Assembly (NCBI GenBank): GCA_021781795.1
Contig: JAJXWA010000001.1
Span: 558,001-622,000, forward strand
Reading direction: 5' to 3'
DNA length: 64,000 nucleotides
From: Acidobacteriota bacterium
GTDB lineage: Bacteria > Acidobacteriota > Terriglobia > Terriglobales > Acidobacteriaceae
Shown here: one piece after another, positions 37,755-48,619 of the stretch
How the letters are laid out: each line of letters starts with the position of its first letter
How positions within the stretch are numbered: position 1 is the stretch's first letter
Position numbers and translations under genes: made by a program
Notes under the pieces: generated by a model
What the model saw: the letters and a program-made list of their open reading frames with translations, nothing else
Databases searched by the model: none
Told to the model about the DNA's origin: nothing

Positions 37755-38615
37755 ATGTCCGCGAAAGGTCAGCAACTCCGGCACGTCTTGGCATTCGGCC
37801 TCCTTGCCCTGACCTGCTCCAGCGGCCAATCAGGGACCGTCACGCAGAGTGTACCCAGGGAGGTGCAGAGGGCGCTCGCGGCCGAGTTGAACGCGGCGCA
37901 GGACCAGAGTCACCCCATGTGCTACGAGTTGCACCGTTCCAGCCCTCGGGCCACTTCGACAAAGAAGATTTGCGAGACCCGCGATGGCGCCATCGCGCTG
38001 CTGGTCGCTCTGAATGACCGGCCACTCACCAGCATCGAAGCGGCCAAAGAGCAGACACGCCTCAACTCCCTGCTGCAGGATCCAAAACGGCAGCTTCATC
38101 GCAAGCAAACCGATGATGCCGACATGGAGCGCGTCCTGAAAATTCTCCGCGCGCTTCCCTATGCTTTCCTCTATCGGCCTGCCGGCATGGAAGCTGGACC
38201 GAATGGCCCAATGGAGCGGTTCAGTTTCGTACCCAATCCGAGCTTCGATCCACCCAGCCTGGAGACTTTGCCCATGACGCAGATGAGCGGAGATCTTTGG
38301 ATCGACCCTGCGCGCGGACGCATCGCGAAACTCGATGGACATCTTCACGATGATGTGAACTTCGGCTGGGGCATCCTCGGACAGTTGGATAAAGGCGGAT
38401 GGATTCGCGTGGAACAGGCTGAGGTGACAGGCGGCCAGTGGCGCATCACCCATTTTCAGCTAGAGATGACCGGCAGAATCATCGTGAAGTCCAAAGTCTT
38501 CAGCTCGGACCAGCGGCTCACCAACTTCACACCGGTCTCAGCGGACCTCGGCTACCAGCAGGCGATCCATATGCTTCTCACCGGCAACAGCGAAACGCAC
38601 GCGCAAACTCGCTGA
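37755..38615 (+). CDS. Secreted protein of unknown function
   Basis: 286 residues with an N-terminal hydrophobic segment (about 9-25, HVLAFGLLALTCSSG) that could be a signal peptide or lipoprotein-like leader. The rest is soluble, with LWIDPARGRIAKLDGHL and GWGILGQLDKGGWIRVEQ segments reminiscent of outer-membrane lipoprotein-sorting-like beta folds, but I recognise no named family with confidence. GAGAGG lies upstream of the ATG. The gene is convergent with the atp operon and shares its terminator. Confidence 0.7.
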   Translation: MSAKGQQLRHVLAFGLLALTCSSGQSGTVTQSVPREVQRALAAELNAAQDQSHPMCYELHRSSPRATSTKKICETRDGAIALLVALNDRPLTSIEAAKEQTRLNSLLQDPKRQLHRKQTDDADMERVLKILRALPYAFLYRPAGMEAGPNGPMERFSFVPNPSFDPPSLETLPMTQMSGDLWIDPARGRIAKLDGHLHDDVNFGWGILGQLDKGGWIRVEQAEVTGGQWRITHFQLEMTGRIIVKSKVFSSDQRLTNFTPVSADLGYQQAIHMLLTGNSETHAQTR

Positions 38616-38636
38616 GAAAATCCGCCGCAATAAGAA

Positions 38637-38662
38637 CGGCGCAACCCGAGTGGATTGCGCCG
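38637..38662. terminator. Terminator between the unknown secreted protein and atpE
   Basis: CGGCGCAA (38637-38644) pairs with TTGCGCCG (38655-38662) around a 10-base loop. On the minus strand it is followed by TTCTTATT, a reasonable U-rich tract, so it should end the atp transcript. Confidence 0.7.
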
Positions 38663-38684
38663 AACTGAAAATGCGTTGCCCGCT

Positions 38685-38984
38685 TTACTTCACCTTGATG
38701 ATAATCATGGCGAAGGTAAACAGGGTGAGCGACTCGATGAACGCCAGACCGATAATCATGAAGGTGAGCAGAGCAGGGCGTGTCCCTGGATTCCGCGCCA
38801 GCGCTTCGGTGGTGGAGCCAACCGCGCGGCCCTGACCGAGGCCGCAAAGACCCGCCGCCAGGCCCATACCCAGGCCTACGCCGATGGGCACCATATCGAT
38901 GGCAGGCGATCCGCCATCCGCAAAGGCCGGAATGGCGAAGCAAAGCGCCGCCAGGGCCATGAACAGATACTGAAGTTTCCGCAT
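38685..38984 (-). CDS. atpE: F-type ATP synthase subunit c
   Basis: 99 residues. The mature part has two membrane helices joined by the polar loop ARNPGT (Arg64-Pro66 region), with ion-binding Glu84 in FIES and Gln51 in GLGQG. The first 23 residues look like a cleavable signal peptide (FAIPAFA/D), longer than most subunits c. Start ATG 38984 has GGAG 4-5 bases upstream. Gln51, Glu84 and Ser85 correspond to residues used by sodium-binding c-rings, though one other ligand position differs (Leu after ES). It is the last gene of atpZ-atpI-atpB-atpE. Confidence 0.93.
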   Translation of the reverse strand: MRKLQYLFMALAALCFAIPAFADGGSPAIDMVPIGVGLGMGLAAGLCGLGQGRAVGSTTEALARNPGTRPALLTFMIIGLAFIESLTLFTFAMIIIKVK

Positions 38985-39136
38985 AGTTCTCCAGCTTCCC
39001 TTTGAATTGACCGCCAGTGGGTGGTTGAGGCTCACCGTGCTGGCCCCCTCACGCTTGCGGTCTTACCGTTGGTCCGGAGCGGAAGCGCTCTCCGGCGGAA
39101 TCCTGTTGCGCGGCCGCAAGGCCGCGGCGAGGCCGA

Positions 39137-39874
39137 TCAATGCTCGTCGTGGACCACTGCCATCGAGAGATAAATCATCGCGAGCAGCATAAAGACGAAG
39201 GCCTGAATGATGGCAACCGCGAAGTGCAGCCCCAGCAGAGCGAGAGGCAGAATCGCCGGGAAGATCGAAAATGCGATCAACGTCAGCAGGTCGCTGGCCA
39301 GCATATTGGCGTAGAGACGAATCGTGAGCGACATGACGCGCGCGAGGTGCGAAATAACCTCAACCGGGAAAAGCAGCCACGACATCCACCACACCGGCCC
39401 GGCAAAGTGCTTGAGGTAGCCGATGGGCCCCTGCACGCGAACCCCGTGGAAGTTGTAATAGAGAAACGTTAGCGCCGCGATGCCCAGCGGAACCACCGGA
39501 TGGCTGGTGGGCGTTTCGATGCGCGGAAACAGCCCGAGGAAGTTATTCAGCACGACGAAGAGAAACACGCAAGCGATAAAGGCCTGGAAGCGCTCAAATC
39601 CGTGCCCGATTACCTGCTCTGCCTGCTCGCCCACAAAGCCGTGAATCATCTCCGCAATCTGCTGCGCGGGGTTGGGCCTTTCCACGGACAGGCTCAACCG
39701 GACCACGATGAAAAAGAGAATCAATGCTGCGACGACCAGTAACTCCAAAGCGAACGTATCGTCGATGGGAGCTGCGGCGTTCGCAGGATGCACTCCCACG
39801 GCCTGCATCATGGAGGTCACGAATCCGCCGAATAGAAGATTAAGCAAACGAGTCAGGGCTAGCGATTCCGGCAT
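39137..39874 (-). CDS. atpB: F-type ATP synthase subunit a
   Basis: 245 residues with five to six membrane helices. The essential Arg186 is in MSLTIRLYANMLASD, and the Gln/His-bearing helix near the C-terminus (LHFAVAIIQAFVF) is typical. Subunit a forms the two half-channels next to the c-ring. Lies upstream of atpE (152-base gap). There is no atpF, atpH or F1 gene next to it: the F0 genes are split from the rest. Confidence 0.95.
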   Translation of the reverse strand: MPESLALTRLLNLLFGGFVTSMMQAVGVHPANAAAPIDDTFALELLVVAALILFFIVVRLSLSVERPNPAQQIAEMIHGFVGEQAEQVIGHGFERFQAFIACVFLFVVLNNFLGLFPRIETPTSHPVVPLGIAALTFLYYNFHGVRVQGPIGYLKHFAGPVWWMSWLLFPVEVISHLARVMSLTIRLYANMLASDLLTLIAFSIFPAILPLALLGLHFAVAIIQAFVFMLLAMIYLSMAVVHDEH

Positions 39875-39929
39875 GAAAACTAAGGTCTTTCTGTCTCCGC
39901 AGCGGGCCTTCTGCAGTCACTGGAATAGC

Positions 39930-40343
39930 TCAATTGCGAAGCAGCCGAAGCGCCTCCCAGCCGAGGGTCAAAACCGCCAGACCAAGGCCGCAGAACAACG
40001 CCACGGATGAACCATGGAGACATTTCAGGCTACCATAAATGACCCCGGCAAAGACCATCAGCCTCAACACAAAGAAGAGCACCACCACCGGCGATCCGAC
40101 GGGCGCTTTGCGGTTGTCCAGTCTGGCGTTAATCAGCCGCGCCAGCCGGCGCCACTCCCAAATGCTCGCCGCCGAAATCAGTGTTCCCGCCATCAGCATG
40201 CCGGCGTTGCGCCAGCCACTCGCCAGCCACAGCACGACGGCGGGAACCACCCCGAGAATCAAGGTGTTCCGCATCGAGCGCCTTAGCATGGCATCTAGGT
40301 GCTCGTCGGTCAATTCTTCAATGGGTTGTGCGTTCTCGGTCAT
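39930..40343 (-). CDS. ATP synthase subunit I-like protein
   Basis: 137 residues with four membrane helices (about 27-45, 50-66, 84-100, 110-128) and a polar N-terminus. The composition and position just upstream of atpB match the AtpI/subunit-I family thought to help assemble the c-ring or import Mg2+. It overlaps atpZ by four bases (ATGA), consistent with translational coupling. Confidence 0.75.
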   Translation of the reverse strand: MTENAQPIEELTDEHLDAMLRRSMRNTLILGVVPAVVLWLASGWRNAGMLMAGTLISAASIWEWRRLARLINARLDNRKAPVGSPVVVLFFVLRLMVFAGVIYGSLKCLHGSSVALFCGLGLAVLTLGWEALRLLRN

Positions 40344-40657
40344 GAGCCGCTGCCGGAGTCGGCTCTGCCGCTCCCATCTCCATCCTTGCCTTCAGTTTTA
40401 GCACCGGCGCCCGCCGCCAGCGCCATCTGCACGGCGCTGGTCAATCCCGCGATGCTGCCGAGAACAATCCCAGCAAGCGTCAGCCATGATTGATGGAAGT
40501 GCTTGTCAGCCCACGCGCCCGCCAGCCACCCAATCACGACGGCGCAAGGCAGGACGATCGCGATCTGCACCAGCTTCTCCGCCTGCACGTAGGCCGCGAG
40601 TCCGTTCCGTGCAATCGATGTCGTTTTCTGGCCGGGAATCGGGCGGTGGAAGGGCAT
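40340..40657 (-). CDS. atpZ: AtpZ/AtpI-family protein
   Basis: 105 residues with two membrane helices (about 31-49 and 60-82) and a Gly/Asp/Ser-rich cytoplasmic tail. The loop GAWADKHFHQSWLTLAGIVLG between the helices is the AtpZ-type hairpin. It is the first gene of the F0 operon, diverging from lysS, with 85 bases in between for both promoters. Confidence 0.78.
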   Translation of the reverse strand: MPFHRPIPGQKTTSIARNGLAAYVQAEKLVQIAIVLPCAVVIGWLAGAWADKHFHQSWLTLAGIVLGSIAGLTSAVQMALAAGAGAKTEGKDGDGSGRADSGSGS

Positions 40658-40742
40658 GGCGGCTAATCTCCAGCATACAGTGTCGCCAAATGAGCGGGTA
40701 TACTTCCCTTTTGGGCATCAGCATTAAACGGAAGGAACTATC

Positions 40743-42443
40743 GTGTTCGAATCGGAGTTTGAACGCAACCTGTTTGAGTTGCGAAGAACAAAACTCGCTG
40801 AGATCGAGAAGCTCGGCCAGGCAGCCTATCCCAATCAGTTTTCCGCCTCGCATACCATCCCCGAGGTGCGCACCCAGTGGGACGCAGCCACCGGCGAGGC
40901 CCTTGAGGCAGAGCGCACCACCGTCACGGTCGCAGGGCGCATCATGGCCATCCGCGCGCAGGGCAAGGCAGGCTTCGCAACGCTGCAACAAAACGGCCAG
41001 CGCCTCCAGATTTACGTCCGCCTCGACGCGGTCGGCGAACAGGGCTTTGCGCTCTACAAACTCCTCGACCTCGGCGACCACATCGGCGTCTCAGGCTATC
41101 TGTTCCGCACCCGCACCGGCGAGCTTACCGTCCATGTCGAAACGCTGACCTTTCTCGCCAAGGCCATGCTCGCTCTGCCCGAAAAATTTCACGGACTCGC
41201 CGATGTGGAACTGCGCTACCGCCAGCGGTACGTCGATCTCTTCACCAACCTCGACAGCCGCGAGGTCTTCGTCAAGCGCGCCAAAACACTGCGCGCCCTG
41301 CGTGAGTTCTTTGACTCGCGCGGCTACCTCGAAGTGGAAACGCCGATGATGCAGCAGATCGCCGGCGGTGCCGCGGCGAGGCCCTTCATCACGCATCACA
41401 ACGCGCTCGACCAGGACTTGTACCTGCGCATCGCGCCGGAACTTTATCTCAAGCGACTCGTCGTCGGCGGGCTGGATCGCGTCTACGAGATTAACCGGAA
41501 CTTCCGCAACGAAGGCGTGAGCACCCAGCACAATCCCGAGTTCACCATGCTCGAGTTCTATCAGGCCTATGCAAACTACAAAGACCTGATCGCACTGACC
41601 AAGGACCTGCTGAAGTTCGTGGCCGAGCAAGTGAACGGGACAACGAAGACCGTCTTCAACGATGTGGAGATTGACTTCGCACATATTGAAGAGCTGACGA
41701 TGCGCGAGGCGATTATCAAGTGGTGGCCGAAGGAAGCTGGTAATACGGCGAGCATGATAATGTTCGAGAGCAGCGAAGCATTGCAGCAAGCACTATTGGC
41801 TGCGCTTCACAATCTCCCAGAGGCTGAACCGTCCGCGGATACCAAGGGAGATGTCGCATCTGAAACCTCGCGGGATGGAGTGATTATTGATCCTGCGGGT
41901 CCTACATATGTCGAAACGCGCAGACACCCAAGAACAGCTATGGTTTTCACCGCAGCAGGTGGTCATCTTGAAGATGGTGTGCCGGTCGGCAAGGTGATAG
42001 CGGAGCTTTTCGAGGCTATCGCCGAACCCCATCTCATCCAGCCCACCATCATCTACGAGTTCCCTACCGCGATCTCGCCGCTCTCCAAGCAGAAGCCCGA
42101 CGATCCCGACTGGGTCGAGCGCTTCGAGATTTACTGCGGCGGCTTCGAGCTGGGCAACGCTTTCAGCGAGCTCAACGATCCGGTGGAGCAGAAGAAGCGC
42201 TTTGAGCAGCAGCTAGCCGAGCGCGAGCGCGGCGACGATGAAGCGCACCAGATGGACGAGGACTACGTGCGCGCGCTGGCTTACGGCTTGCCGCCCACGG
42301 GCGGCGAAGGCATCGGCGTTGACCGGCTCGTCATGCTGCTCACCGGCTCCCGCTCCATTCGCGATGTAATTCTCTTCCCACTGATGCGCAGCCAGGGAAA
42401 CAGAGATCAGGGACCAGGGATCAGCGACGAGGTGCAGGGTTAA
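40743..42443 (+). CDS. lysS: Lysyl-tRNA synthetase (class II)
   Basis: 566 residues: an OB-fold anticodon-binding domain (about 60-165) and a class II core with motif 2 around [20 protein letters not shown] and motif 3 [20 protein letters not shown]. It charges tRNA-Lys. GTG start with AAGGA upstream. Between motifs 2 and 3 (about residues 330-420; bases 41730-41990) is a longer-than-usual insert, ESSEALQQ to PVGKVIAEL, coded by visibly AT-richer DNA with different codon use than its flanks. The core catalytic motifs are intact. Confidence 0.95.
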   Translation: MFESEFERNLFELRRTKLAEIEKLGQAAYPNQFSASHTIPEVRTQWDAATGEALEAERTTVTVAGRIMAIRAQGKAGFATLQQNGQRLQIYVRLDAVGEQGFALYKLLDLGDHIGVSGYLFRTRTGELTVHVETLTFLAKAMLALPEKFHGLADVELRYRQRYVDLFTNLDSREVFVKRAKTLRALREFFDSRGYLEVETPMMQQIAGGAAARPFITHHNALDQDLYLRIAPELYLKRLVVGGLDRVYEINRNFRNEGVSTQHNPEFTMLEFYQAYANYKDLIALTKDLLKFVAEQVNGTTKTVFNDVEIDFAHIEELTMREAIIKWWPKEAGNTASMIMFESSEALQQALLAALHNLPEAEPSADTKGDVASETSRDGVIIDPAGPTYVETRRHPRTAMVFTAAGGHLEDGVPVGKVIAELFEAIAEPHLIQPTIIYEFPTAISPLSKQKPDDPDWVERFEIYCGGFELGNAFSELNDPVEQKKRFEQQLAERERGDDEAHQMDEDYVRALAYGLPPTGGEGIGVDRLVMLLTGSRSIRDVILFPLMRSQGNRDQGPGISDEVQG

Positions 42444-42488
42444 CTCCGCTAGCCCTGCCAACTCCGCTCTTAGCTAGGAGCTGCATTT

Positions 42489-43286
42489 TTGAATATCTTG
42501 TTCGTCGGCGACATCTTCGGCAGCGCAGGGCGCAGGATTGTGCGCGAGCACATCGGCCACGTCTGCGATACCTACCAGGTTGAACTGGTCATCATCAACG
42601 CGGAAAACGCAGCAGGCGGCTTCGGCGTGACGCCGCAGATTGCCGAAGACCTCTTCGACCTTGGAGCGGACGTGCTGACCACAGGCAACCACGTGTGGGA
42701 CAAGCGCGAGCTGATGGATTACCTCAACTCCGTTCCCGCCGACAGCCAGGAACGGCCCCGCCGCGTGCTGCGCCCGGCGAACCTTGCGCCCGGAGTTCCG
42801 GGGTACGGCGTCTTTGAAGGAACGACGCGCTCAGGTATCGACTACGCGGTGATTGATCTGATGGGCCGCGTCTTCATGGCCGGCTCCAATGACCCCTTCC
42901 ACTTTGTGAATGACATGCTGGCGAGCATCCAGGCCAAAGTCATCGTGGTGGATTTTCACGGCGAAGCAACCAGCGAGAAAGTTGCGATGGGATGGCATCT
43001 CGACGGGCGTGTCACCGCGGTACTCGGCACGCACACCCACGTGCCCACCGCCGACGAACGCATCCTGCCCGGCGGCACGGCGTACCAGACCGATGTAGGC
43101 ATGAGCGGCCCCTATGACAGCGTCATCGGCGTCGAAAAAGACCTGGTGCTGCACAGATTCCTCACCGGCATGCCCGGCAAGTTTGAGGCGGCCAAAGGCA
43201 ATCCAAAGATGTGCGCCGCGCTCGTTACTTGCGACCCGCAGACCGGTCACGCATCCTCCATTCTTCGGCTCATGCTCGGCGAGTAG
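42489..43286 (+). CDS. YmdB-like metallophosphoesterase
   Basis: 265 residues. Family TIGR00282 motifs: GDIFGSAGRR (Asp8), NAENAAGGFG, TTGNHVWDK, VVDFHGEATSEK and GTHTHVPTAD supply the di-metal site. Bacillus YmdB hydrolyses 2',3'-cyclic nucleotides; this homologue probably does likewise. Start is TTG (AGGAG 9 bases upstream). Confidence 0.92.
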   Translation: MNILFVGDIFGSAGRRIVREHIGHVCDTYQVELVIINAENAAGGFGVTPQIAEDLFDLGADVLTTGNHVWDKRELMDYLNSVPADSQERPRRVLRPANLAPGVPGYGVFEGTTRSGIDYAVIDLMGRVFMAGSNDPFHFVNDMLASIQAKVIVVDFHGEATSEKVAMGWHLDGRVTAVLGTHTHVPTADERILPGGTAYQTDVGMSGPYDSVIGVEKDLVLHRFLTGMPGKFEAAKGNPKMCAALVTCDPQTGHASSILRLMLGE

Positions 43287-43301
43287 CGTGCGTCTTTGCT
43301 G

Positions 43302-44197
43302 CTACGGAGCGGCTGCGCTGGGAACAGTCCAGCTCCGCGTGACGGCGGAGCCTGCAGGAACAGTGCGCACATGCACTGCGTCAATGCGCCGCCTCGTAGC
43401 CTTGACGACCTGCCCCTTTCGATCGAAGAACAACGTCCACTCCGCAGGGCGGGCCGCGTCGGCATCGTCGTCAAACTGAATCTGCTCGCCGCCGCGGAGC
43501 GGCACTACAAGCTGCGTAGGCAGCTGCGAGTGCGCGGGTGGTGCTTCCACCCCTTTCTCCCCCGTCGCCGCAAGAACCGGATGAGCGCCTGTGAGTGCCG
43601 CATAGCAGAGCGCATTGCCGAGCCAGTGTGACTCAGCCGCGCTTGTCTCTTCTGCGCGAATGTGCTTGAACGCGGCGATCGTGATGGCGTTGATGGGCGC
43701 CGGCGCAAAGAGAGAATAACTGCGCTTCAGGATGGGGATGATCCGTACACGCCCCTCATGACCGCGAGGAATGGACACAGAGAATTCAGTCCCATCTCCC
43801 GCGGCCGCTCTGCGCGTGTACTGCAGAAAAAGATGGCCTGGAAATGCAGGGCACGCGATCTGCTGATATGCCCAGTCGCCCACGCTAAGGCGTATCCGAG
43901 CCGCGCGGCATGTTCGGCGATGGACGACTCCGCATCCGACTGAAGTAGCCGGTTTCGGGATTCCATCCGATCCGCAGCACGTAGTTGCAACACGGCAAAC
44001 CGCATCGAATCGGTATCTGAGGAGTCCTTCGACGACGCGATGCTCAACGGTCTCGGCGGGATTTCGGTAGGCACAGTCCGCTGCTTCGGCTCACCCTGGG
44101 CATTGCTCGGGAATGGGATTCCTGCGATGGCAGTGATTCCCACGATTCCAAGAAGAGCCAAACCAGGGAGATTTCGCCGCGGCATCATGGTTCTCAC
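43302..44197 (-). pseudogene. Secreted protein of unknown function disrupted by a frameshift
   Basis: Two overlapping frames make one protein. The first (from ATG 44197) has a signal peptide (LALLGIVGITAIAGIPF, ending SNAQG) and reads to AARLGYAL near 43886; the second continues from about GTG 43883 with VGDWAYQQIACPAFPGHLF to the stop at 43302. The change of frame is a missing single base (or two extra) around 43884-43890. No slippery run is present at the site, so a deletion or a sequencing error is more likely than recoding. The C-terminal part has no recognised domain. If the second frame is expressed alone, it would lack a signal peptide. Confidence 0.65.
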
Positions 44198-44239
44198 AGA
44201 CTAGCATTCTTGCTCGGACGATTGATTCTTGCCCAAACG

Positions 44240-44276
44240 GCAAATGGGGCAGTCGCATCGCGACCACCCCATTTGC
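44240..44276. terminator. Two-part hairpin downstream of the TPR-like exported protein gene
   Basis: GCAAATGGGG (44240-44249) pairs perfectly with CCCCATTTGC (44267-44276), and inside it GTCGC (44252-44256) pairs with GCGAC (44260-44264). On the minus strand it lies 73 bases after the TPR-like gene stop and before the frameshifted gene. The stem is strong; the U-tract is weak, so termination is inferred. Confidence 0.6.
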
Positions 44277-44348
44277 ATGCACTTCCCTGAAGGATGCACG
44301 TCGGCGGCTGAGCTTGAGTACACCCTCCGGCGTGTCAACTGCCCGCTG

Positions 44349-45677
44349 TTAAGCCCCCGGATGATGCGCTGCCGAAGGCTTCTTGTGTACGGGAACCGGC
44401 TTCTTCTTCTCCGGCTGGATAAAGCCTTCGCGGAGGACGATCTGCACCGTCTGCGAAAGAGTTGCTGTTGCAGGCACCTGTGTGTAGCTGTCATAGGTGC
44501 CATCCAACTCCGCAGCCGGCTGCAGGGCGTACTCGAAGCCCGCCTGCGGGATTTCCTTCTCTTCCAGCGGCTTCTTCAGGTTCACGATGAAGTCCGCAAT
44601 CTTTGCGTCCTTTGCATCCTGAGAGACAGCCATCTTGATCGTGTTCGCATCTGCCGAAATCACGATGCCGGGTACGGGTGTCACCTGGTCCTTCATCACG
44701 CCCCAAAGCTTGTCTGCATCGTCTTTGCTGCCAGAAGCGAGAATGAATTCCTTATCGTTGAGGTTCAACGTGGTCAGATCGGGCGTCTCGACAACGACTT
44801 TGTGCGCGATCTCTGCGGGAGTTGCAGCAGCCGTAATCTGGAATGTTCCGGGAGGAAAGAGACTCGCCGCAGCCTGCTGCTTGATGGCGTCCAGCCCGGT
44901 GAGGTCGCCATGGTACTTCTTGTAGTAGTACTCGAGCTTAGGCTCGATCTGGGCCTTGTAAGCAGGGGGCGCAAAGTTCCAGGCACGCGCATAGAACCAC
45001 ACCGCCTGCACGAGGTCCTTGCCGTCGGGCTTGGTGTAGGCCTCAGCGAGTTGAAGAGTATCCACGAGTCCCGGTCCGGCCTGGGTGGCTTGGGGCGGAT
45101 ACAGCATCAGCTCGGTGCGGTACTCCGAGATGGCAGCCTTCACATCCTTCTTCGAGAGGACGTCATCCAGCGCAATCGCGGAGTGGAAGATCGGAAATGC
45201 CGCGCCGGTCTGCTTCTTCCAGTCGTCATCGGTCACGTCCGCGGGCTTCTGCAGAGCCAGCCCCTTGCGCGCAAGCGCCGCAGCATCGTCGCAGGTCTGC
45301 GCATCCGACGTCTTTCCGCATTGGGTCTTCTTGATGTAGACGGAGATAAACAGTGCCTTCAGGTTATTCGGATCCACCTGAAGCAACCGGCTCGCCGCGC
45401 TCAGCGTCTTGTCCGCATCACCGGTCTGCTGATACGTGTCAATGAGCATATCGAGAACCGGCCCCTTCACAACGCTCTGGGGGTAGGTCGTCAAAAAGCT
45501 CTCCAGGGCGGCTGCCTTTGCCTTTGGATCACTCTGCGTACTCGCCATCTGAAAGGCGTTGTACTCGGCCGGATCTTTGATTTGAATCGTTCCGGATTGT
45601 TGAGCGCGGAGCACCGGGGTGAGGGTAAGGCCAAGACCAGCCAACGCCATCACGGATGCGAAAACGAACTTCTTCAT
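44349..45677 (-). CDS. Exported TPR-like protein of unknown function
   Basis: 442 residues. Signal peptide at 1-25 (LTLTPVLRAQ). Residues 30-130 and 200-280 are helical with TPR-like spacing (for example AAALESFLTTYPQSVVKGPVLDM). The C-terminal half (280-400) has beta strands with no match I recognise, and a Lys/Pro/His-rich tail. AGGAG lies 6 bases before the ATG. It is transcribed away from metX, with its own promoter in the 241-base gap. Confidence 0.75.
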   Translation of the reverse strand: MKKFVFASVMALAGLGLTLTPVLRAQQSGTIQIKDPAEYNAFQMASTQSDPKAKAAALESFLTTYPQSVVKGPVLDMLIDTYQQTGDADKTLSAASRLLQVDPNNLKALFISVYIKKTQCGKTSDAQTCDDAAALARKGLALQKPADVTDDDWKKQTGAAFPIFHSAIALDDVLSKKDVKAAISEYRTELMLYPPQATQAGPGLVDTLQLAEAYTKPDGKDLVQAVWFYARAWNFAPPAYKAQIEPKLEYYYKKYHGDLTGLDAIKQQAAASLFPPGTFQITAAATPAEIAHKVVVETPDLTTLNLNDKEFILASGSKDDADKLWGVMKDQVTPVPGIVISADANTIKMAVSQDAKDAKIADFIVNLKKPLEEKEIPQAGFEYALQPAAELDGTYDSYTQVPATATLSQTVQIVLREGFIQPEKKKPVPVHKKPSAAHHPGA

Positions 45678-45713
45678 GAAGAGCTCCTGGGAAGTGCGGG
45701 ATGCAACTCTCTA

Positions 45714-45744
45714 ATTATGCACAATCTGCACACGCGCCTGTAAA
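45714..45744 (-). promoter_or_regulatory. Possible promoter for the TPR-like exported protein
   Basis: Minus strand TTTACA (45744-45739) and CATAAT (45719-45714) with a 19-base spacer, 37 bases upstream of the ATG. Both hexamers match at five of six positions but the spacing is long. Confidence 0.35.
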
Positions 45745-45918
45745 TTGGCAGCCGCAAGATTCTTTGGCTCCGTGCCGGAGTTCGCAGAAACGTTTTCCGG
45801 CTTCCAGTTCAGCGTTGGATGGATTATAGAAATACTGGCCCTCCCTGACAAGCACTGCATTTTGATGCATCAACAGTCAGGCCTGTTTCACTGGCGCGCC
45901 GCTCAATCTGGTGTTTCC

Positions 45919-47043
45919 CTATTGCAACAGGCGCACGAGTTCAGCCTGCTCCGCGAGGAAAGCGTCGTGGCCATGATCGCTGACCATCTCGCGGTAATCT
46001 GCCTGCACGCCCGCCGCGCGGATCGTAGCGGCGAATTCGCGGACCGACTCAGCAGTAAAGAGCCAGTCCGAGCTGATACCCACAAAACTCAAGCGCGCGC
46101 GGATTCGACCGAACACATCCTCCAGCCGTTCCGCACCACGCAGCGGATCCCATGTGTCCATCGTCCGCAGGATAGCAAGATACGAGTTCGCATCGAAGCG
46201 ATCAATGAAGCGCTGCCCCTGATGATCGAGGTATCCCGCAATGTCGAAGCGCCCACCCATCAGACCGCATCCTTTATGGACCGGAGCCCAGGGATCCTCG
46301 CCGTTACGGTTTGGGTTGCGTGCAAAGCGCTCCTCAAAAAGCGGTGCAGATTTGTAGCTCAACATGCCAATCTGCCGCGCCAGCGCCAGTCCTCGCCGCG
46401 GCTGCCGGTGAGGAAGATATTTGCCTCCCAGCCAATCTGGATCGTTCTGGATTGCCTCGCGCTGGAGATGATTTAAAGCCAGCCCCATCGCTGAAAGCGG
46501 CGCTACCGCGATGACCAGCGCACGGTCGACTCGCGCCGGATCGTGGATCGCCCATTCCAGCGCCTGCATCCCGCCGATTGAACCGCCCATCACCAGCCGC
46601 AGCCGCCGGATGCCGAGCGAATCCAGCAGCATCGATTGGGCTCTTACATTGTCGCGAATGGAAACCAGAGGAAAGGCAGGGCCGTAGATTTGACCAGTGG
46701 CAGGATTCACGGAGCCGGGTCCTGTTGATCCATAACAGGAACCCAGCATGTTGATACAGATTACGAAGTCGTGCTCGATGGAGAGCACGGCCCCCGGAGC
46801 GAACACCTCGGGCCACCAGGAGCCCACCAGAGCTGAACCCGTCAGAGCATGACACACCAACACCGCGTTGTCCCGCGCTGCGTTCAGCCGCCCATAAACC
46901 GCGTAGTGCAGCGTTGGGTTCACGAGGACTTGTCCGCACTCCAGTTGCAGCGCGGCAGGAAGAACAAAGTCCCCTTCGTAGGTCGGCGTCAGCGGTGGCG
47001 TTCCCGCAGGAGCCGCTGCCGCGCCGCTTTCAGGCTCCGTCAT
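45919..47043 (-). CDS. metX: Homoserine O-acetyltransferase
   Basis: 374 residues of alpha/beta-hydrolase fold. The nucleophile Ser155 is in GGSIGGMQ, the acid in GISSDWLF and the base in SDHGHDAF; CHALTGS provides the oxyanion region. It makes O-acetylhomoserine from acetyl-CoA and homoserine, the substrate of the MetY encoded immediately upstream. Some relatives are succinyl-specific, so acyl donor is inferred from pairing with metY. Ends 240 bases before the next gene. Confidence 0.92.
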   Translation of the reverse strand: MTEPESGAAAAPAGTPPLTPTYEGDFVLPAALQLECGQVLVNPTLHYAVYGRLNAARDNAVLVCHALTGSALVGSWWPEVFAPGAVLSIEHDFVICINMLGSCYGSTGPGSVNPATGQIYGPAFPLVSIRDNVRAQSMLLDSLGIRRLRLVMGGSIGGMQALEWAIHDPARVDRALVIAVAPLSAMGLALNHLQREAIQNDPDWLGGKYLPHRQPRRGLALARQIGMLSYKSAPLFEERFARNPNRNGEDPWAPVHKGCGLMGGRFDIAGYLDHQGQRFIDRFDANSYLAILRTMDTWDPLRGAERLEDVFGRIRARLSFVGISSDWLFTAESVREFAATIRAAGVQADYREMVSDHGHDAFLAEQAELVRLLQ

Positions 47044-47048
47044 ACCTT

Positions 47049-48488
<1,440 letters not shown>

Positions 48489-48539
48489 CCGTGTGCTGTT
48501 CAAGAATCGGTTGCGCTCAGCGCATTCGCTCAAGAGCCG

Positions 48540-48594
48540 CACGGACTGGCCCGCATGTCCTACACATGCACATGGCCATGACCTCAAGTCCGTG
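48540..48594 (-). ncRNA. Structured 5' leader RNA of metY (candidate riboswitch or attenuator domain)
   Basis: On the minus strand CACGGACT (48594-48587) pairs with AGTCCGTG (48547-48540), enclosing TGGCC/GGCCA and GCATGT/ACATGC stems and an asymmetric TGAGGTCA. The segment CGGGCC (48553-48548) can instead pair with GGCCCG (48490-48485), which would open the terminator stem: a mutually exclusive arrangement. I see no SAM-I GGCAACC core and no SAM-II or SAH core. No Rfam class can be assigned by eye. Confidence 0.5.
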
Positions 48595-48619
48595 TTCCTC
48601 TTGGGTAAGCATTGTCCGC

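Noticed and set aside
43880-43895. Programmed frameshift in the secreted-protein gene
   Set aside because: No slippery heptamer, stop codon or Shine-Dalgarno-like stimulator at the frame change.
44229-45743. Plus-strand open frame of about 500 codons opposite the TPR-like exported protein
   Set aside because: Antisense shadow; the minus-strand product has a signal peptide and ribosome-binding site.
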